This document shows, in pieces, positions 24,001-28,331 of a DNA stretch of 64,000 nt; position 1 is the stretch's first letter; each line of letters starts with the position of its first letter. The stretch is from JBDWFY01 sp964291365 (GTDB lineage Bacteria > Pseudomonadota > Alphaproteobacteria > Rhizobiales > Stappiaceae), in assembly GCA_964291365.2 (NCBI GenBank), contig OZ219989.1, forward strand, positions 2,170,001 to 2,234,000, in the 5' to 3' direction. The notes beneath the pieces are model-generated. The model saw nothing but the letters and a program-made list of their open reading frames with translations, was not told where the DNA came from and searched no databases. The translations under genes and the position numbers were made by a program.

Positions 24001-26997
24001 CATTAAATCAACACTAGATGCAATAAAATTACCGGTTTCGCTTATTTTCAATGCGACTTCAATGGTTCCCATTGGTTTTGGATCTGCGGTGATTAAGAAT
24101 TCTGCGGGTTGATTTGTATCAGCGCGAATTGGACTTATCGAAGTTGCAGCGATTTCAACTTTTGGCTTTGTATCCGTAGGGTTAGAATTATCTTTGGCTA
24201 AAACGGAAACGTCAACAGAACTTGCATTTATTGTATAGGAATTATTGGTACCTATGCTCACTGAAATAGGTTTATCCCCACTATCTTCTCCTGGATTTTT
24301 TGTGATCACAGTGATTGGTAAATTACCAGAAGTTGGGATTGTAACATCACCCATTCTTGTCGTATGTGTCGTTCCGCCGCCGGAAAAACTTGTAAGGGTA
24401 TTTGATCCACCATCATCAACATCTAGACTAATTATCAGCGGATTAGCAGGTGGTGGAGCAACATTCAAGTTAAAACTAAATGAATGTCCTTGCGTTACTG
24501 TTGTAGGAGCATTTTGGATTGAAATTATTGGTAATGAAGTAATAGTGACAGAAATATTTTTGGTATTCTTTTCGGTCGCTTTATCGGCAAATTCTGCGTT
24601 AGTTGCAGTGAGTTGCAAATCTATTTTCTTTTCACCAGTAATACCCGCACCACTTATCGTTCCAGCAATTGACGCGCTTGTATCGCCAGCCATTATGATA
24701 ATTGGAGAAGAGGTTGTAATATCAAACTCTGCATCTGCGGCCGTTGTACTATTTTGTTCAGCAAAAACAATCGTGATATCGCGACCTGAAGCTGGTTCAA
24801 TTTCAAGATTTATCGTAAATGAAGTGTCTGAACTTGGAACTGTTATACTCGAAACTGAGATCTCTGGTAATGAATCATTATCATTAATAGTATTGCTTAT
24901 TGAACTGGTAGTATTACCGCCATCTGCAAACACTGCTCCAGTAGCTGTGAGATTCAATACAAATGTTTCAGTATCCTCTTCATCAGTTCCATCAGCAATC
25001 GCGGATACCGTGATAGTACCTTCACGCATTCCAGACGGAATTGATACTGATGCTGGTGAAAGTGTATAATCGGTGTTTAAGATTGCCGCACTAAAAGTTG
25101 CCGCTTCATAAGTGATTGTAACACCATCAGTAGGAGCATTTCTATCCAAATTAAAGTTGATGGTTGCTGTATTTCCCTCCGTCACTGTTGCCCCGGTTAC
25201 AGTTATAACTGGAGGTGGTGGGGTTTCATTATGAGCAGGTATAGCAACATCTTGAGATACTGTTGTTCCTAATTTATACCCAGGACCTGGGAGCAATTCA
25301 ACCGTGATTTGTCCATCACCAACTAGTGTACTACTTCTTCTATCAATCGGTACACTTATATTGGTTGACTTCCCAGTCGGAATATTAACTGAACTAGTTA
25401 CTGGACTATTGTCTAAGTACCCTTTAAATATTCCTGAATCCGTTGCTCTATAATTAACTGGAAGCGGATCTGATAACGTCGCGGTAGATGTATACTGTAC
25501 TGGAATATTAAACGAGTTTTCAGTTTTAGATGGTGTTGGTGCATCCCCTAATGTAATTTCGGGTAAACCAGTATTATCAACTACATTGGCACTTACGCTA
25601 TTCATGCTTGGATGCAATAAAAATTTTCCAGCATCAGGTCCGGTTGTTGCTAATTCAACGCTATAACTCCCCGCTCCGGTAAATGTACGTCGATGAGTAT
25701 ATTGAGTCTGATTAGCTGGAATTGTTATAGAAGGTACCGCATTTCCTCCTCGTGGTGCATCACCAGCTTCGGTAATATTCACAGTAATTGGTTCAGTTTG
25801 AGCTGGTTTTATCTTGATAATTGATTCTACAAAATCAGAATCAGCGACCTCTGCGGTTACGGTCTCAATTGAAACGCTTGGTTTATCAACAAATGTGATG
25901 GTGAGAAGTTCGGTATTTTGAGTGCCGGTAAAAAATGCATTCATTAACGTGAGATTAATTGCAAGTGTTTCATTGGCTTCGGCACTTGAAATTGTGATTG
26001 GTACTTTAGCTTTAGTTTGACCCTTTGGAATTGTCACCGAAGTGTCACTAATAGTATAATCGGCTGGCAAAAGATTAGTACCAGGATCATTTACCATATA
26101 ATCAATCGTCACATCGCGACCAGAAACTGTGCTAAGTTCAAACTCTAAATCAAACATTCCAATATCCTTTGAGACCTCCAATGCAGTTCCTGTGTAATTT
26201 TTCGCAACAGTTGGTTCCACATCACCGGCGTGATCTCTAATATTAATTGTTAAACGAGCAGTCTTTTGTCTTGGCATACCTCCAATATTAAATGTCGCCG
26301 CAGTTTCTGCAGCAAATTCCAATTCTATTACTATTGTTTCGTCTCCCTCATCCAAGTCATCTCCCAAGATTTCAACAGCAAACGTTTGAGTAACAGCCCC
26401 CACAAACATAGTACTTGAAGCTGGCATGACAAAATCTTCCCCCGCGGTAGCGGAAGTATTGGCACTAATAACAGAAACTGTCAGTGGAAAACTCTCCGTG
26501 AAAGTTCCAGAAGGAGCGAATTCAAAATTCACCATAGTACTTTCTGAACTCAACGCCGGTTCAACAATACTTTTCGTTAAATCACTCATTGGAGAAGAAT
26601 AGCGGTCTTGCGCATTGGCTATTGATACTGGTACCACCACCGAACCAGCACCGATAATTACCCCCGTAATAGCTCCCACGCTTGCCCCGCGTGCTAATAA
26701 CCCACCAATTGTTCGCCCTCCTCCGGCGATGTATTCAATCACCGCTTTTACTAAATAGGATTTTGCTGTTTTAACGCGCGCTAATATGTTGGTTGTTTCT
26801 AATTGTTTAAAGGTTATATCGCTAAAATCTCGCGCCACTAAGAATTTTGTGCTTATCTCAGCTATATTATGCTGTTGAGAATTGGGATTGGTTTCATTTC
26901 CACACTGAAATGAAAATCTGATAATATCTCGAATTTGAGACAATGTTTGACCACCTCTAGCGATGAGACGGAATGTGGTGGACTTGAGTATTGACAC
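1..26997 (-). CDS. Giant Calx-beta-repeat secreted/surface protein, 3' end outside window
   Basis: A single minus-strand frame runs from a GTG at 26997 to the window edge (8999 codons, no stop in the lines checked). The GTG has a GGAG box 8 nt upstream at 27006-27009; the in-frame stop lies at 27070, and the other in-frame GTGs have no ribosome site. Residues 1-104 are basic and polar. Residues ~105-129 are hydrophobic and end in an A-N-A sequence followed by QD, like a signal peptidase site. The rest is a chain of ~100-residue beta modules with Calx-beta hallmarks: an E-G start, VDWATADGTA-type strands, and DDD or DND links between modules. I estimate about 80 modules by length. Calx-beta domains bind Ca2+ and are common in large bacterial adhesins; adhesion is inference. 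Antisense shadow frames keep one register across the whole gene, which argues against frameshifts. The C-terminus, and so the secretion route, is unseen. Confidence 0.86.
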   Translation of the reverse strand, partial: MSILKSTTFRLIARGGQTLSQIRDIIRFSFQCGNETNPNSQQHNIAEISTKFLVARDFSDITFKQLETTNILARVKTAKSYLVKAVIEYIAGGGRTIGGLLARGASVGAITGVIIGAGSVVVPVSIANAQDRYSSPMSDLTKSIVEPALSSESTMVNFEFAPSGTFTESFPLTVSVISANTSATAGEDFVMPASSTMFVGAVTQTFAVEILGDDLDEGDETIVIELEFAAETAATFNIGGMPRQKTARLTINIRDHAGDVEPTVAKNYTGTALEVSKDIGMFDLEFELSTVSGRDVTIDYMVNDPGTNLLPADYTISDTSVTIPKGQTKAKVPITISSAEANETLAINLTLMNAFFTGTQNTELLTITFVDKPSVSIETVTAEVADSDFVESIIKIKPAQTEPITVNITEAGDAPRGGNAVPSITIPANQTQYTHRRTFTGAGSYSVELATTGPDAGKFLLHPSMNSVSANVVDNTGLPEITLGDAPTPSKTENSFNIPVQYTSTATLSDPLPVNYRATDSGIFKGYLDNSPVTSSVNIPTGKSTNISVPIDRRSSTLVGDGQITVELLPGPGYKLGTTVSQDVAIPAHNETPPPPVITVTGATVTEGNTATINFNLDRNAPTDGVTITYEAATFSAAILNTDYTLSPASVSIPSGMREGTITVSAIADGTDEEDTETFVLNLTATGAVFADGGNTTSSISNTINDNDSLPEISVSSITVPSSDTSFTINLEIEPASGRDITIVFAEQNSTTAADAEFDITTSSPIIIMAGDTSASIAGTISGAGITGEKKIDLQLTATNAEFADKATEKNTKNISVTITSLPIISIQNAPTTVTQGHSFSFNLNVAPPPANPLIISLDVDDGGSNTLTSFSGGGTTHTTRMGDVTIPTSGNLPITVITKNPGEDSGDKPISVSIGTNNSYTINASSVDVSVLAKDNSNPTDTKPKVEIAATSISPIRADTNQPAEFLITADPKPMGTIEVALKISETGNFIASSVDLMPMKALSTAETTTTFSVATADPVLGGNEDDSVITVEILDGENYTLVNSPGHKASVTATDGDFSSVASIMTTFTEVADTDYFTYTLTLDPAPQEQVTVNLTLPTPTDFPLTNDATAAIVFEAGEASKTIQVNITETYASKAGAAVSSFDILIATGDKYTAHGTNNNISVNIADSRSLPTLNITTIAPATSQEGRTFNVVMGISPNTHAGFSFNYAVADSGAVGGFYQATNVGNNTAANPYVLAANSADVTFTILTNNLATATGHGEISFELLPGAGYKLGTTTETQTTILDLQAPTIEVPTIELQEDGMERSFRITSNNRTSGSTINVSYSIDTTASTATSGTDFALKATAGGDGLTSGSFVLADGSANTNLFLQSVNDAERESTETIVITFTSPEGVFFNQLHTFSQTFNIIDNDTLRVSVTGPSHKVEGEEYNVRFSVTPLPREAESIMVNYTVTNVGTNNYLKTSNFQPVNLTKDVSTFDITLETNENVATDANGEITILVNSGTDYIPAATTPHRVIIQDKDLIPKVTIRRTSPATMEEGGTAKFELVTESPVTSQDITARVAITRGENFLVTNFERMKTVDIKASNNKGEFEIMTEADVIDDANDEIIATVQADTAGGTGHMGAETKYLVASSNFSDSVNIQDNDIDGKAIITILESGQFYEGKDAEFTFRSNMQPGLNKEFNIRYRVTEVGSFLATPATSAGIIGQVVLDNNQTRTTKLKLPTTADAFSEDNGMVTVQILAYQAGGPDQLEYSVGTPYSETATIVDDDDISLPSVTIAADVATVDEGITDGAPFTLTAYGGTGTGNFNVTLSVTESGNFIDTNFNKTPSVSIARNGNTPFSVDLHNDSVEEANNNIQVTIEPDTSGTPVYATGRTVTATINVTDNDANRTVYIQDRAGLEGDDMHFLVILSSAPALNPVSVDVTLGKAGDTAVLGTDYQNSTNNPTPASLTFGLGETRKTVSVTSLTDDIEDGTKAFTITISNPTQGVRISDGEGIGTIRDIDDFPTIEIEDSIRVCECVGEVTVMAKLNQKTSSPVMIAFNVTGSGLNTRINEDYTFTNETITIPAGQTIGTKSFNVINNRNASGITQSFSFRASLTNARFPAGDTNASSNRASKEIEVTFTEGLNVELSTNYSEVADTDYFEYTVTTSHTLSGDFRVIFDPISFPLAHTTPSIMMPRNRTSVTGRISFTETYASKGLDTESEFILRLSSGHNTNPPIVNSTKDEIRVKITDGRDVPEISISNPVAYVTEGNIYAINAAIVPTLTSDIKLNYRFGHTGTAANHTGTRYQAILDNTTNPLPIATGAANYTWMVNVGGEVTRDGHGELTLELLPGPGYRINNDQAKSVTTVRDAQANAITFDNTGIRETIPSKFVVRSNNIGSGETVNISYTIDNKASSAKLPQDYNRVPAGTTGTIALSQSSNIANINFQGVQDNVYETAEEVVIHFTSSNGLFSNNQNRITERLTLHDNETVVTFDVKDRQVKLSELRNSATPNTISLDFATSLTAAVDIEIRATLNQTETTAEAGDYMFPTPRATATLAAGSGTRSDSIDITIPTTAVIDEEEVIALDLELINAEFVNFPNNSATKTVKITITPHPIVSMHNFPRSITQGHPFSFELRADPAPSAQGLPVKIQLDDGSSGVITAITGATDDPTFTTGKAGTVTIPEEGTLDVVVTTTNPAGPSGDQLVNISFAPSTTYSLAFTNNSGKVTIDDNNASLAIRPKISIEAASTEEVKAYLSEDAKFNIIASNLSHSTQVKVKITETGNFITEEDERIVNLSSSGRTTTLVVNTSDSDLGRNDADSTITVTLLEGVGYTLADSPDHQAEVTVIDDVPVVTYEGRLPAFGTLSHPIKFTLRVDPPVGENIFIPISISDSDTNNLLFGAVTPTTRINNSVLTIPASGRQEFELATNNPAGDQTLQAILVRLTDNSLKYRLGGNASGTRRVSMYDIDNPQKLYSPSIEVALPSNVTEPVYVPPAGTSVRFNLIADLHNGPKYFNYQVSSSATSAEGNFIRDPNRVVRSVGSGIGRQTGTSFAVPLVDPDLESHAGESTITVELLSGRDYILRNAPNHIATVRVTDISETPEVSIATDYTGLVPGQVFSFEVTLAEAVDQDLTIAFNARDSRNSNLTVSTVTIPSGITTAIGEVTTRTGTVANLVAAVVSVGAGTGYTPAPGMSGQITVPFSTSANTPEISIAGPTNAVDEGEEATFIVRASQQTNVDLTIPVAITDLASRTNTDFVDEETIYVRLENGMTTTSFNISTNEDEVDEIDGVISATIQSDSNYTISTRAGIAYADVLDNDDVVPPVVVSVAALPAPILEGESTTFTITRAGIDFTQPLTVSYELTQREIASDTTSGVFETTIDAFSANKTITINTTANTNNTLTHQAGISLRLRSAREYHTAAYRVDEDAGSFLVRVTDFTQPVFLVSSYNNVVPGEAFDFSVITIPAAPKDLPITITATDGASNSLTVSPVTIKQGSSAAVGQVTTINGDVSTLDKAVVTITDHADYSLGTPHSIEVDYLEISPKPELEIVGPTSALVEGDIINYTINASTTTNVDLRIQVLVEDLANRGRSDFLSTREGADFVNNSNYFLVIPAGRTSVSFSVPTVEDTTLEADGVVSATIIDNVDLYTLKANATNSYTEIYDDDGALPPRVFVTTTSNSILEGTTAEFRINRRRLEDPLTVRYSITALGDLSLSSVFRASEINANGEVVRTVTIPATDYTGFIRIPVPADITSDLSADAGLMLRVHQSDEYHAATYRAEPENTTASIGVKDKLPIITIASIAPGFAENSPTHAQFRVNAIGINSERTINIDYFISPIAGGGSFISGVSRVNEPVRFAPSGNNDGIYSGDLTPIQLINDDVKEQTGAIRVTLNPGSDRYIVGSIFQVEAFIYDDDAPLLSITKGETATEGPNAVVTFNVNAKFNPQKTINVRYNVTETGDFIASATKATTQMTPLVFTGAETFKPLTVSIIDDGERESNTPVTVTLVEEQTPGTTYYVDSANNTASVLVIDDDAPPVVSFVAPDYVYAGENIPLTAKLTPPRAGGSYNDGLSVNLAASNSSGTTYYSRQYSYHRVLRIVGGNRNSELHFNIPTNRNGDGGTNQHGYIEFHTNPILHNGLPTYSDEPRQVRVLDPDILPDVSISTDYTGIVPGQPFEFKASIPTNATGDIPLIITARDSVNSSLEVTPITIPMGAREATGRVTTVTGNRLSLANVVVTVHRSDAYQPAGSGANRFSVPFRDSANTPELSISGPTDHLNEGGIITFTVNADTVTNVDLTIPVFVGDIAVRPNANFVEETTRYLRLVQGERTLSFTVPTIVDAVDEPDGVVTASILPDINYTIKTNERVALVDVWDNDGATSPRLSIRVSPLEITEGEQVRVYVDRASADISQPLPFGWTGILREIGISNIENPVNQIGAGKREEVAIVTTIADPRTSLSDTAGFTLRLLTPREYPTANYYVPPGFGTATVKVIDAVQPVTISSDYSAVVPGEKFPFTLTTVPAAPQDLTISLTAVDGAGNNLTITPATMIIRQGQTTTSGHITTTAGDVAMLDKATITVTGGTKTTYSIGYPSVLEIDYLVKSTTPEISIVGPTTVNEGDNLIYTINSSAPTNVDLTIPVNVRDLPARITAGGGDFLVDGIHEIHLPAGELTASLTVPTVSDTTPEQDGLIVADVQASPTSAYILKTGSFTVISDVVDDDNDFVPHVIVNNKTLGQSITSVVEGNDLTFNIQILKTSNIDLDVRYDLTLTGTNALTGQKLTFSDIIDDDNDNRFDRVMNESVLSNQSLILPRDRSSHRLTVSTKKVAESLLANAGIEFRFRSVREFAAAKYRVDPATQRVRIGVRDDISTLTITNVPGARTQGYPYQFTINVDPPSAVDLVDIPISITRNSAGFITSSSPTSVLLKGTITIPATQANTVVTLQTTDPDGGPSTDYGFPTITLGTPPADANYVLGDPSSVRTILYSNKIPSASRPSLSMVHTAEVVRADLSEQAMFIIRASNHNPNENRIPVRLKVTQTDSYFNPDSFNSSPRIFILNTANDTPFNVPTSDITLGIDDPNGEITVELLDSESGEYTLADAPDHKATATIVDGATPSVVISAPSYVVEGETFTFDISTKPALTSGQTLAVNFEITHQGSEDYLNDFMPGTPANLSFTNKTQEIRVTTNEDLTDIEENGHLDIKITSGVGYVAASNTATRVIIQDKELIPTISIASTSGATIVEGETAVFELIATGPDVTTDFPVTIEIERSAGIGDFLQPNTFIFNPLTTTVNIDAATDKGIFEIPTLTDTTSEANGTFTVTLKADPAASDATQASAYLVATAPNDSAVVTVQDNDTAGATTEVMVSAPSSAKIYESQDAVFTFTATPAPSGNQVVTVNYQLTEVGTFLGTTANTSRTGTIDIDADDQNGQVTLTLPTTPDSDEEDDGTLTIKVLPYTSGTRALTYNIGADYTASVQLIDDDDSTLPEITFGTLTTPISETAGNAEFTLNASAEGGAGDVNVDIVISQEGDFIVAGTQLKRIIPVTRNDSDSFMVAIQNDDLNEPDGAVIATILPDLTDPIEYKLGATNTAKVVINDDESPRTVSISGTATIDEGSEAREEKTLTYTVTLSRPHTVPVIVNYVIGKSGDTAELNTDYTIKDLSQTGTLTFAANTETLTQEIVIEIIEDVLDEEDEETFTIELTGASPVGQATVGTAQVTGTIVDDDETIPVIKIADAEGVEDDGTDDGKVTFTLSLVDSNGDSYTAGRDIMVNFATSSTTVRPFATVTTDYTSVDEMVTISKGSSSKTVDVTTKFDGDEVANVKNESDEEFTVTISSPVHATIDGDGTAIGTILSNDTPVFEIFDVTQDELNTSTDNTMDFEVILSSRPTGATGAVTIHYMTADVSAMSGSDYTETTSVGGTPLTFPVGINSQTISVPIIGDAIFEENESTQSRDETFTVTLLTPSSGTEILSGGGSATGTITDDDVKKPTVSIDTRFTKVSDTDYVEYTLSAEDVTTDILVNLNVAVDADSKVNSTTSNLQGIMLTSTNLTATGRINFTPSSATNSLVEIAITPDPTNYTINQSKPKITFRVDNGASFPAVSITGNGIVSEGNDAIFTVRTDELDTSRRMPLVVSVLVSEGNTSFIAETHMTTVSIPVGSTSAPYLVPTINDGQPGAANGTITVALDPGDGYKLADSNTSGTVEVRDDGLGKLPIVSIDTRFETVSDTDYLKYVLSATGITTDISVNLNVPVDAQNVVDSSRSELQSITLTSSAPSVTKFVRFNSGVANNSLVEIAVTSGTTYTINPLKPKISFRVVDGASFISVSVVGLGPIGEGSDAKFRVSTDESDMSRSTALEVAVSVSEGDTNFISRTPSATPPATVSIPVGSRMVTYSVPTTEDTSMNGMNGVITAVVEPGENYKRSVTNGSGSVTVLDNGGLPVVSISSKAALPDGTGVTERATFEIIVSTVENVDADLDVMLNIPDGTQLGFNISGTNPIRIPSGSKTASTTISMATTGLGAVSEQELIYTFEITELTHLYTISPSAGLIRVLVKDGAAGNTSNPVMRLAGPSSIAEGETANYTLTSSHTPTNAPVAVTVSIANVVNFPDFFVSGQGGTRTFMVSDTTPIPFTVATKVDSPDGGDGKFTVSLVEGAGYALPNESSSFKVTTNVTDPIVSIEGLPGSVTQGHPFSFTVKATGAFSSQLPVRIEFADGNSTSITGATPGGVFIPAGEGVVNIPVPTSGTTGSSVLVTVTTINPGGSTGKKAADITLRNPVSGSAYKVEGMSALLRETIILKDGNEKSPQQPQLKFQQYPTNTTTSTYLDSDAKVTFTIESTHIPDTDDRTAMIKVGQTGDNFLVGVESIRSQVLSTTSTTTEFDVSIADADNMSNSQSGTITVQLIDGFDYTIAGDVDTKTSASVNDAGVIHLTTRYANVIESGAIHFTMTATPAPLSSIPVTLVLTDNLSGTLGNISTHNYTIDTSGTYTAQVTARAKEHPTDTSQPDYTDTQLGNLLFNASTTNTGYSFGPRLEVPYRTPTPPPNITISARTATSAPPSISEDSIATFRLARAERTNQDLAVTVRIDDKAGSTTNYFDATDVLVRFPAGDTRVDFEVKTKKIAGAGPDGIIEATILEGPGYSFTDTSKIVTVLVYDTDGNTPVIYIDPGNARPVEGDLAPIQFIRSAGDNTIPVTVYYNIEDPSNLLTGELHNTSSSITIGANEPQSSIPLAVHGHLTGLSSNLDENRFFITIQSQLDNPAVNYRVRDGSGALRSRVRSTMKPVLDITAKNGVTSVTEPDGNTATNITADFTINMRYNAAGTYSVNYSVTQEGNFLRDGTMSVTEQDFVFSPVAGGLNTANLSIPILNDLVAEHDGTITVTLDPKSQNSTDYVLVEDPSQTIMVMDEDVGSLPHVTIADIENPVLEYSLDENGNKINGAASFVITSTLPANLTVQYQLTEKDGANFVINKTAQQSAPIRFVREPGGTGSITRMLTIPIENDTVGEATGKIEVELVAATGGTATYTVDPGLKSDGAKRIAEATIWDDDAPELYLTTPPTVREDFRMGRMYFLVNARVSPNKQFQVRLKVEESSNSDGDFIGAAIQSTESEEKVVQGYPDFSMGQSSVLLYIPLDDDTESEGDSVVTLTLLDDAADGTITNYTVSADSADNTKMVTITDDDKLPKISITSPYSNVLPDSELNFTVSVNPQQSQPIMIPVTAKDETNDSLVVTPAIIEIGTDGTGTGRVSTLASSTDKVTLTLGYLAEYKNVGELEVPIESPTSDATLTIAGPSTPVAEGGMVTFTITADPTADKDITVEVDVSDLTTKGTNFVDNGTRFIRLPAAASGVTSNSVTFDVQTKTDTTADDDGVLVATLQDGAGYTDVSSTNPAYAEIQDNENTTPVELTVTANESVVYGSESITFTVSRTGDTTAELPFRYDLIDTEDVIDSESTGISGTILVNETSVQLAPITTKVAETSYTQDAGLTLRLNPVSEFTAATYRVGDPGSTKVRVSSELIPEIKLTIAPNYISEGDDFELVATATPAPISDITINVTLSSDESNNFLAVDSRGAKTISIVADQTSGMISITSQADGTTGNQGLITAQLEMGTSYRRPVDTAEQMDTVVVLEALPVVSISTLTTRVKEDVGNIALTLNTTTFTPEANRPVRVEGLTAMDTGASTDFLGTIDLSSIEIDDSGSTTIQVPVNHNNTYRPYGELTFTLVDGDEYTANTTESSRIVKVIIEDAETYPTRSLSFTVPERVLEGQDIEVMVSNNLVLGSGESIDVAFNVDSNPVNYFNIADSDSSPVTITDPGDTKTITLKTNDHSIEDRNGTIDITLLRGYQYEPAAPLTRQVIIVAKETQPTVTIAPKGPSTIDEGEDAVFTITATGGYIPNGIPVDLTVIQGQTEDFIKDPAAIPPSVMLNSDGTGEITIETIADTTDETDGTITATLSASTDLSYVLANPNVPAEINIKDNDDSTLPDITISRIGSAPVFEGDTLRYMLVADPAPTGDATISVRIQISETGNFLTTSANPTSRVVNELVGRNGGILMLETAADIEDEPDAVVEARIISEDITGGGSATYSIGETPAVIVTVQDNDSPELATINIDEVTSPITEADGVQAEFDITATVGTSGDTTPVAVDVMISQVGDFLKNAIGTRRIMVTPGAIGSEIATRHSEAIDNDLSSDIDGEVIAKIVSTSRYSVGEDSLARVVVNDDEGLPNVSITAPQFADEGNSGEQTYNFVVRLSQSTPFEVTVNFGVGAVGDTATINDDYRLVNSVNRLIFPANSTAPQYITIAVIGDTLNETEEQYTITLLQPPGTPRFTLPSDPTATGTITDNDTTLPTASIADSFGDEGNGTSNGSVQFTVTLSEAIGVPVTLNFTTADGSATVADNDYVAITDGSVVTDRTLRIPASTNSNQNLIGTFSITTTADATAEVDETFEVTLSFPNDANATAGTKTTATGTIVSDDAPILSIVNTNTDNAVTEGGDATFDVILFGRPTEDVSVDWATADGTA
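7797..9140 (-). repeat. Tandem ~672-bp duplication inside the left giant gene
   Basis: Two adjacent units of about 672-675 bp (about 224 residues, two Calx-beta-like modules) align along their whole length. For example 8093-8137 matches 8765-8809 and 8353-8400 matches 9028-9075, with the same spacing. Similarity is visible at the nucleotide level and even in the antisense frame, so this looks like a comparatively recent internal duplication. Unit edges are approximate. Confidence 0.7.
12800..18100 (-). repeat. ~1.0-kb super-repeats (multi-domain blocks) in the left giant gene
   Basis: A strand encoding T-N-V-D-L-T-I-P-V or a close variant recurs near 13130, 14150, 16300 and 17310. A second marker, a V-P-G-(E/Q)-x-F segment, recurs near 13506, 14517, 16672 and 17688. 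Both markers step by about 1.01-1.02 kb, with one double step of about 2.15 kb. The gene therefore grew partly by copying blocks of about three modules (about 340 residues), not single domains. Confidence 0.6.
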
Positions 26998-27097
26998 TTT
27001 TTTTACTCCATTCGTTGTCTTATGCACAATTTTATCGTAAATATGATAACAATGTGTTAATAATTTCACTTATTTTTTTGTGATAACCTTTGTGTAA

Positions 27098-27130
27098 ATT
27101 ATATCATAATAATTTTTTTGTATTTGTCAA
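27098..27130 (-). promoter_or_regulatory. Predicted promoter of the left giant gene
   Basis: On the minus strand a perfect TTGACA (27130-27125) is followed after 16 bp by TATGAT (27108-27103). This places the transcript start near 27095 and gives a leader of about 100 nt before the GTG start. The bases just upstream of and overlapping the -35 box (27139-27126) read TGCGACTATTTGAC. This matches one arm and the spacer of the inverted repeat found 165 bp further upstream, so a regulator could contact both sites. Confidence 0.55.
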
Positions 27131-27302
27131 ATAGTCGCATGTGAAAAAAATACTCTTTCATTGTTTGTTACAAAATTACATCTAGAATCAATAACAGCAA
27201 TGATTAGACAATTTCTTGATAAATTTTTCTTAAGTTACTTTTCCTAATTGAAAGTTAAAAACGTTGAATCGGAAGATTGTTGGATTTTTCCACGCACGGT
27301 GC

Positions 27303-27319
27303 TGCGACTATTTGTCGCA
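27303..27319. promoter_or_regulatory. 17-bp inverted repeat, candidate regulator site, upstream of left giant gene
   Basis: TGCGACTATTTGTCGCA has perfect 6-bp arms around a 5-bp centre. With two flanking bases, the same 19 bp occurs at 37291-37309, in the upstream region of the other giant gene. A degenerate half copy overlaps the -35 box at 27126-27139. There is no T-run, so a terminator is unlikely. Confidence 0.5.
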
Positions 27320-27635
27320 TTTTCAAACCATCCTACATTTCGCAAGAAGAAACTTTGTTGTGTTATCAAGTTTTTATGTTAGATTTACCCTATTAGTTGC
27401 CTTGGATTCAAGAATATTCAAACAAATCTGCAAAATGCAAATTAATTCATCCAGTTTTATTAGCTAGAGTTTTTATATTATTCTTTCAACAGTAGTTGCT
27501 TTGATAAATTAATTTGCAACTCTCAAAAAGAATATTGAATTTATGCAATATCAATAAATTATTTATGCTGATTTCGTAGCGTAAATTATTCAAAAAAGTT
27601 TAGTGGGTATATTGCGTAATAGTCCTTATTGGTTG

Positions 27636-27665
27636 TTGATGCTGAATTAGGTTTAATTCTAAAAT
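27636..27665 (+). promoter_or_regulatory. Possible promoter of the 174-aa gene
   Basis: TTGATG (27636-27641) and TAAAAT (27660-27665) are separated by 18 bp, giving a start near 27672 and a leader of about 55 nt to the ATG at 27727. In AT-rich DNA such matches arise easily. Confidence 0.3.
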
Positions 27666-27726
27666 TGTAAGCAAGTATTTTTTGTCGGCATTTTTTACAA
27701 TCAACGAATCTTACAATATTAGCAGG

Positions 27727-28251
27727 ATGAAAAACATATTTACCTCGAAGATGTCGCGACAACGCAGTGTCAATTCAAATACCTCTGAACAAAAAGCCGA
27801 CATCAAAAAACCAACTGACGAAAGTCACTTGGTGTTTCAATTAATTTCAAACAACTCACTAATCAAGAGTGAAGTTGAAAGACAACTTCTTAGTGGAGTT
27901 TATTTGGATGTTCAACTTTGTCTAGATACAGGAGACCTTGTATTACAGCATTGTAAATTAGAGAGTCCCGAAGATTTCAATAATATATTCAATTCTAAGC
28001 AGTATGGAGACATACTTGCGGAATATTATCGAAAGGATTTTGGGCTTAAGAGTGCCATAAACAAACTTTATGAGGTTCCATTTGCAATATACATTGTAGG
28101 TTTTAGGTCACTAATGAATCAAGAATTTTGGGTATTTTTGATGCTTTATGCATTACAAGCGATAAATAAAATGAAAGACTCAACTAGGGTTGCGACAACT
28201 CAATTAATCGTAGCAAGCACTTATGAACAAACTACTTCCACTGAATCTTAA
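27727..28251 (+). CDS. Unrecognised ~174-aa protein
   Basis: I do not recognise the family. The start is uncertain: a TTG at 27682 would give 189 residues, the ATG at 27727 gives 174, and another ATG lies at 27751. None has a strong ribosome site; I take the first ATG. The first ~35 residues are polar and basic. The middle is acidic and mostly helical-looking (the 'SEVERQLL' to 'EYYRKDF' stretch). Towards the C-terminus a hydrophobic, aromatic stretch beginning at VPFAIYIVGF may be a buried helix pair or membrane-associated. It is transcribed away from the left giant gene and ends 43 nt before a strong terminator, which supports a real single-gene unit. Confidence 0.6.
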   Translation: MKNIFTSKMSRQRSVNSNTSEQKADIKKPTDESHLVFQLISNNSLIKSEVERQLLSGVYLDVQLCLDTGDLVLQHCKLESPEDFNNIFNSKQYGDILAEYYRKDFGLKSAINKLYEVPFAIYIVGFRSLMNQEFWVFLMLYALQAINKMKDSTRVATTQLIVASTYEQTTSTES

Positions 28252-28294
28252 ATGAAGGAGGCTTGAGAAAAAATAGACAGTGGAGATTAATGTT

Positions 28295-28331
28295 AAAGCA
28301 CACCTTGAGAAATCAAGGTGTGCTTTTTTTT
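28295..28331 (+). terminator. Rho-independent terminator after the 174-aa gene
   Basis: A perfect 13-bp stem (AAAGCACACCTTG at 28295-28307, complement at 28314-28326) with a 6-nt loop AGAAAT leads into a run of eight T at 28324-28331. A-runs on the other side make it plausibly bidirectional, and it could also stop the converging 277-aa gene. Confidence 0.85.

Larger units (their letters stand above)
27140..27681. other. AT-rich intergenic region between the left giant gene and the 174-aa gene
   Basis: I see no convincing gene here. It contains the 17-bp inverted repeat at 27303-27319 and a loose 11-bp inverted repeat (GCAAATTAATT at 27437-27447, complement at 27507-27517). A possible plus-strand promoter lies near the right end. 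A 67-codon frame at 27264-27467 lacks a ribosome site and includes the inverted repeat, so I do not call it. Confidence 0.6.

Noticed and set aside
24245..25069. 274-codon plus-strand frame inside the left giant gene, and many shorter ones across 1-26997
   Set aside because: They keep one antisense register to the giant minus-strand frame and have the low-complexity V/S/P/T composition expected of a shadow of Calx-beta codons. None has a ribosome site that I trust.
27264..27467. 67-codon plus-strand frame upstream of the left giant gene
   Set aside because: No ribosome site, runs across the regulatory inverted repeat, and composition looks like random AT-rich DNA.
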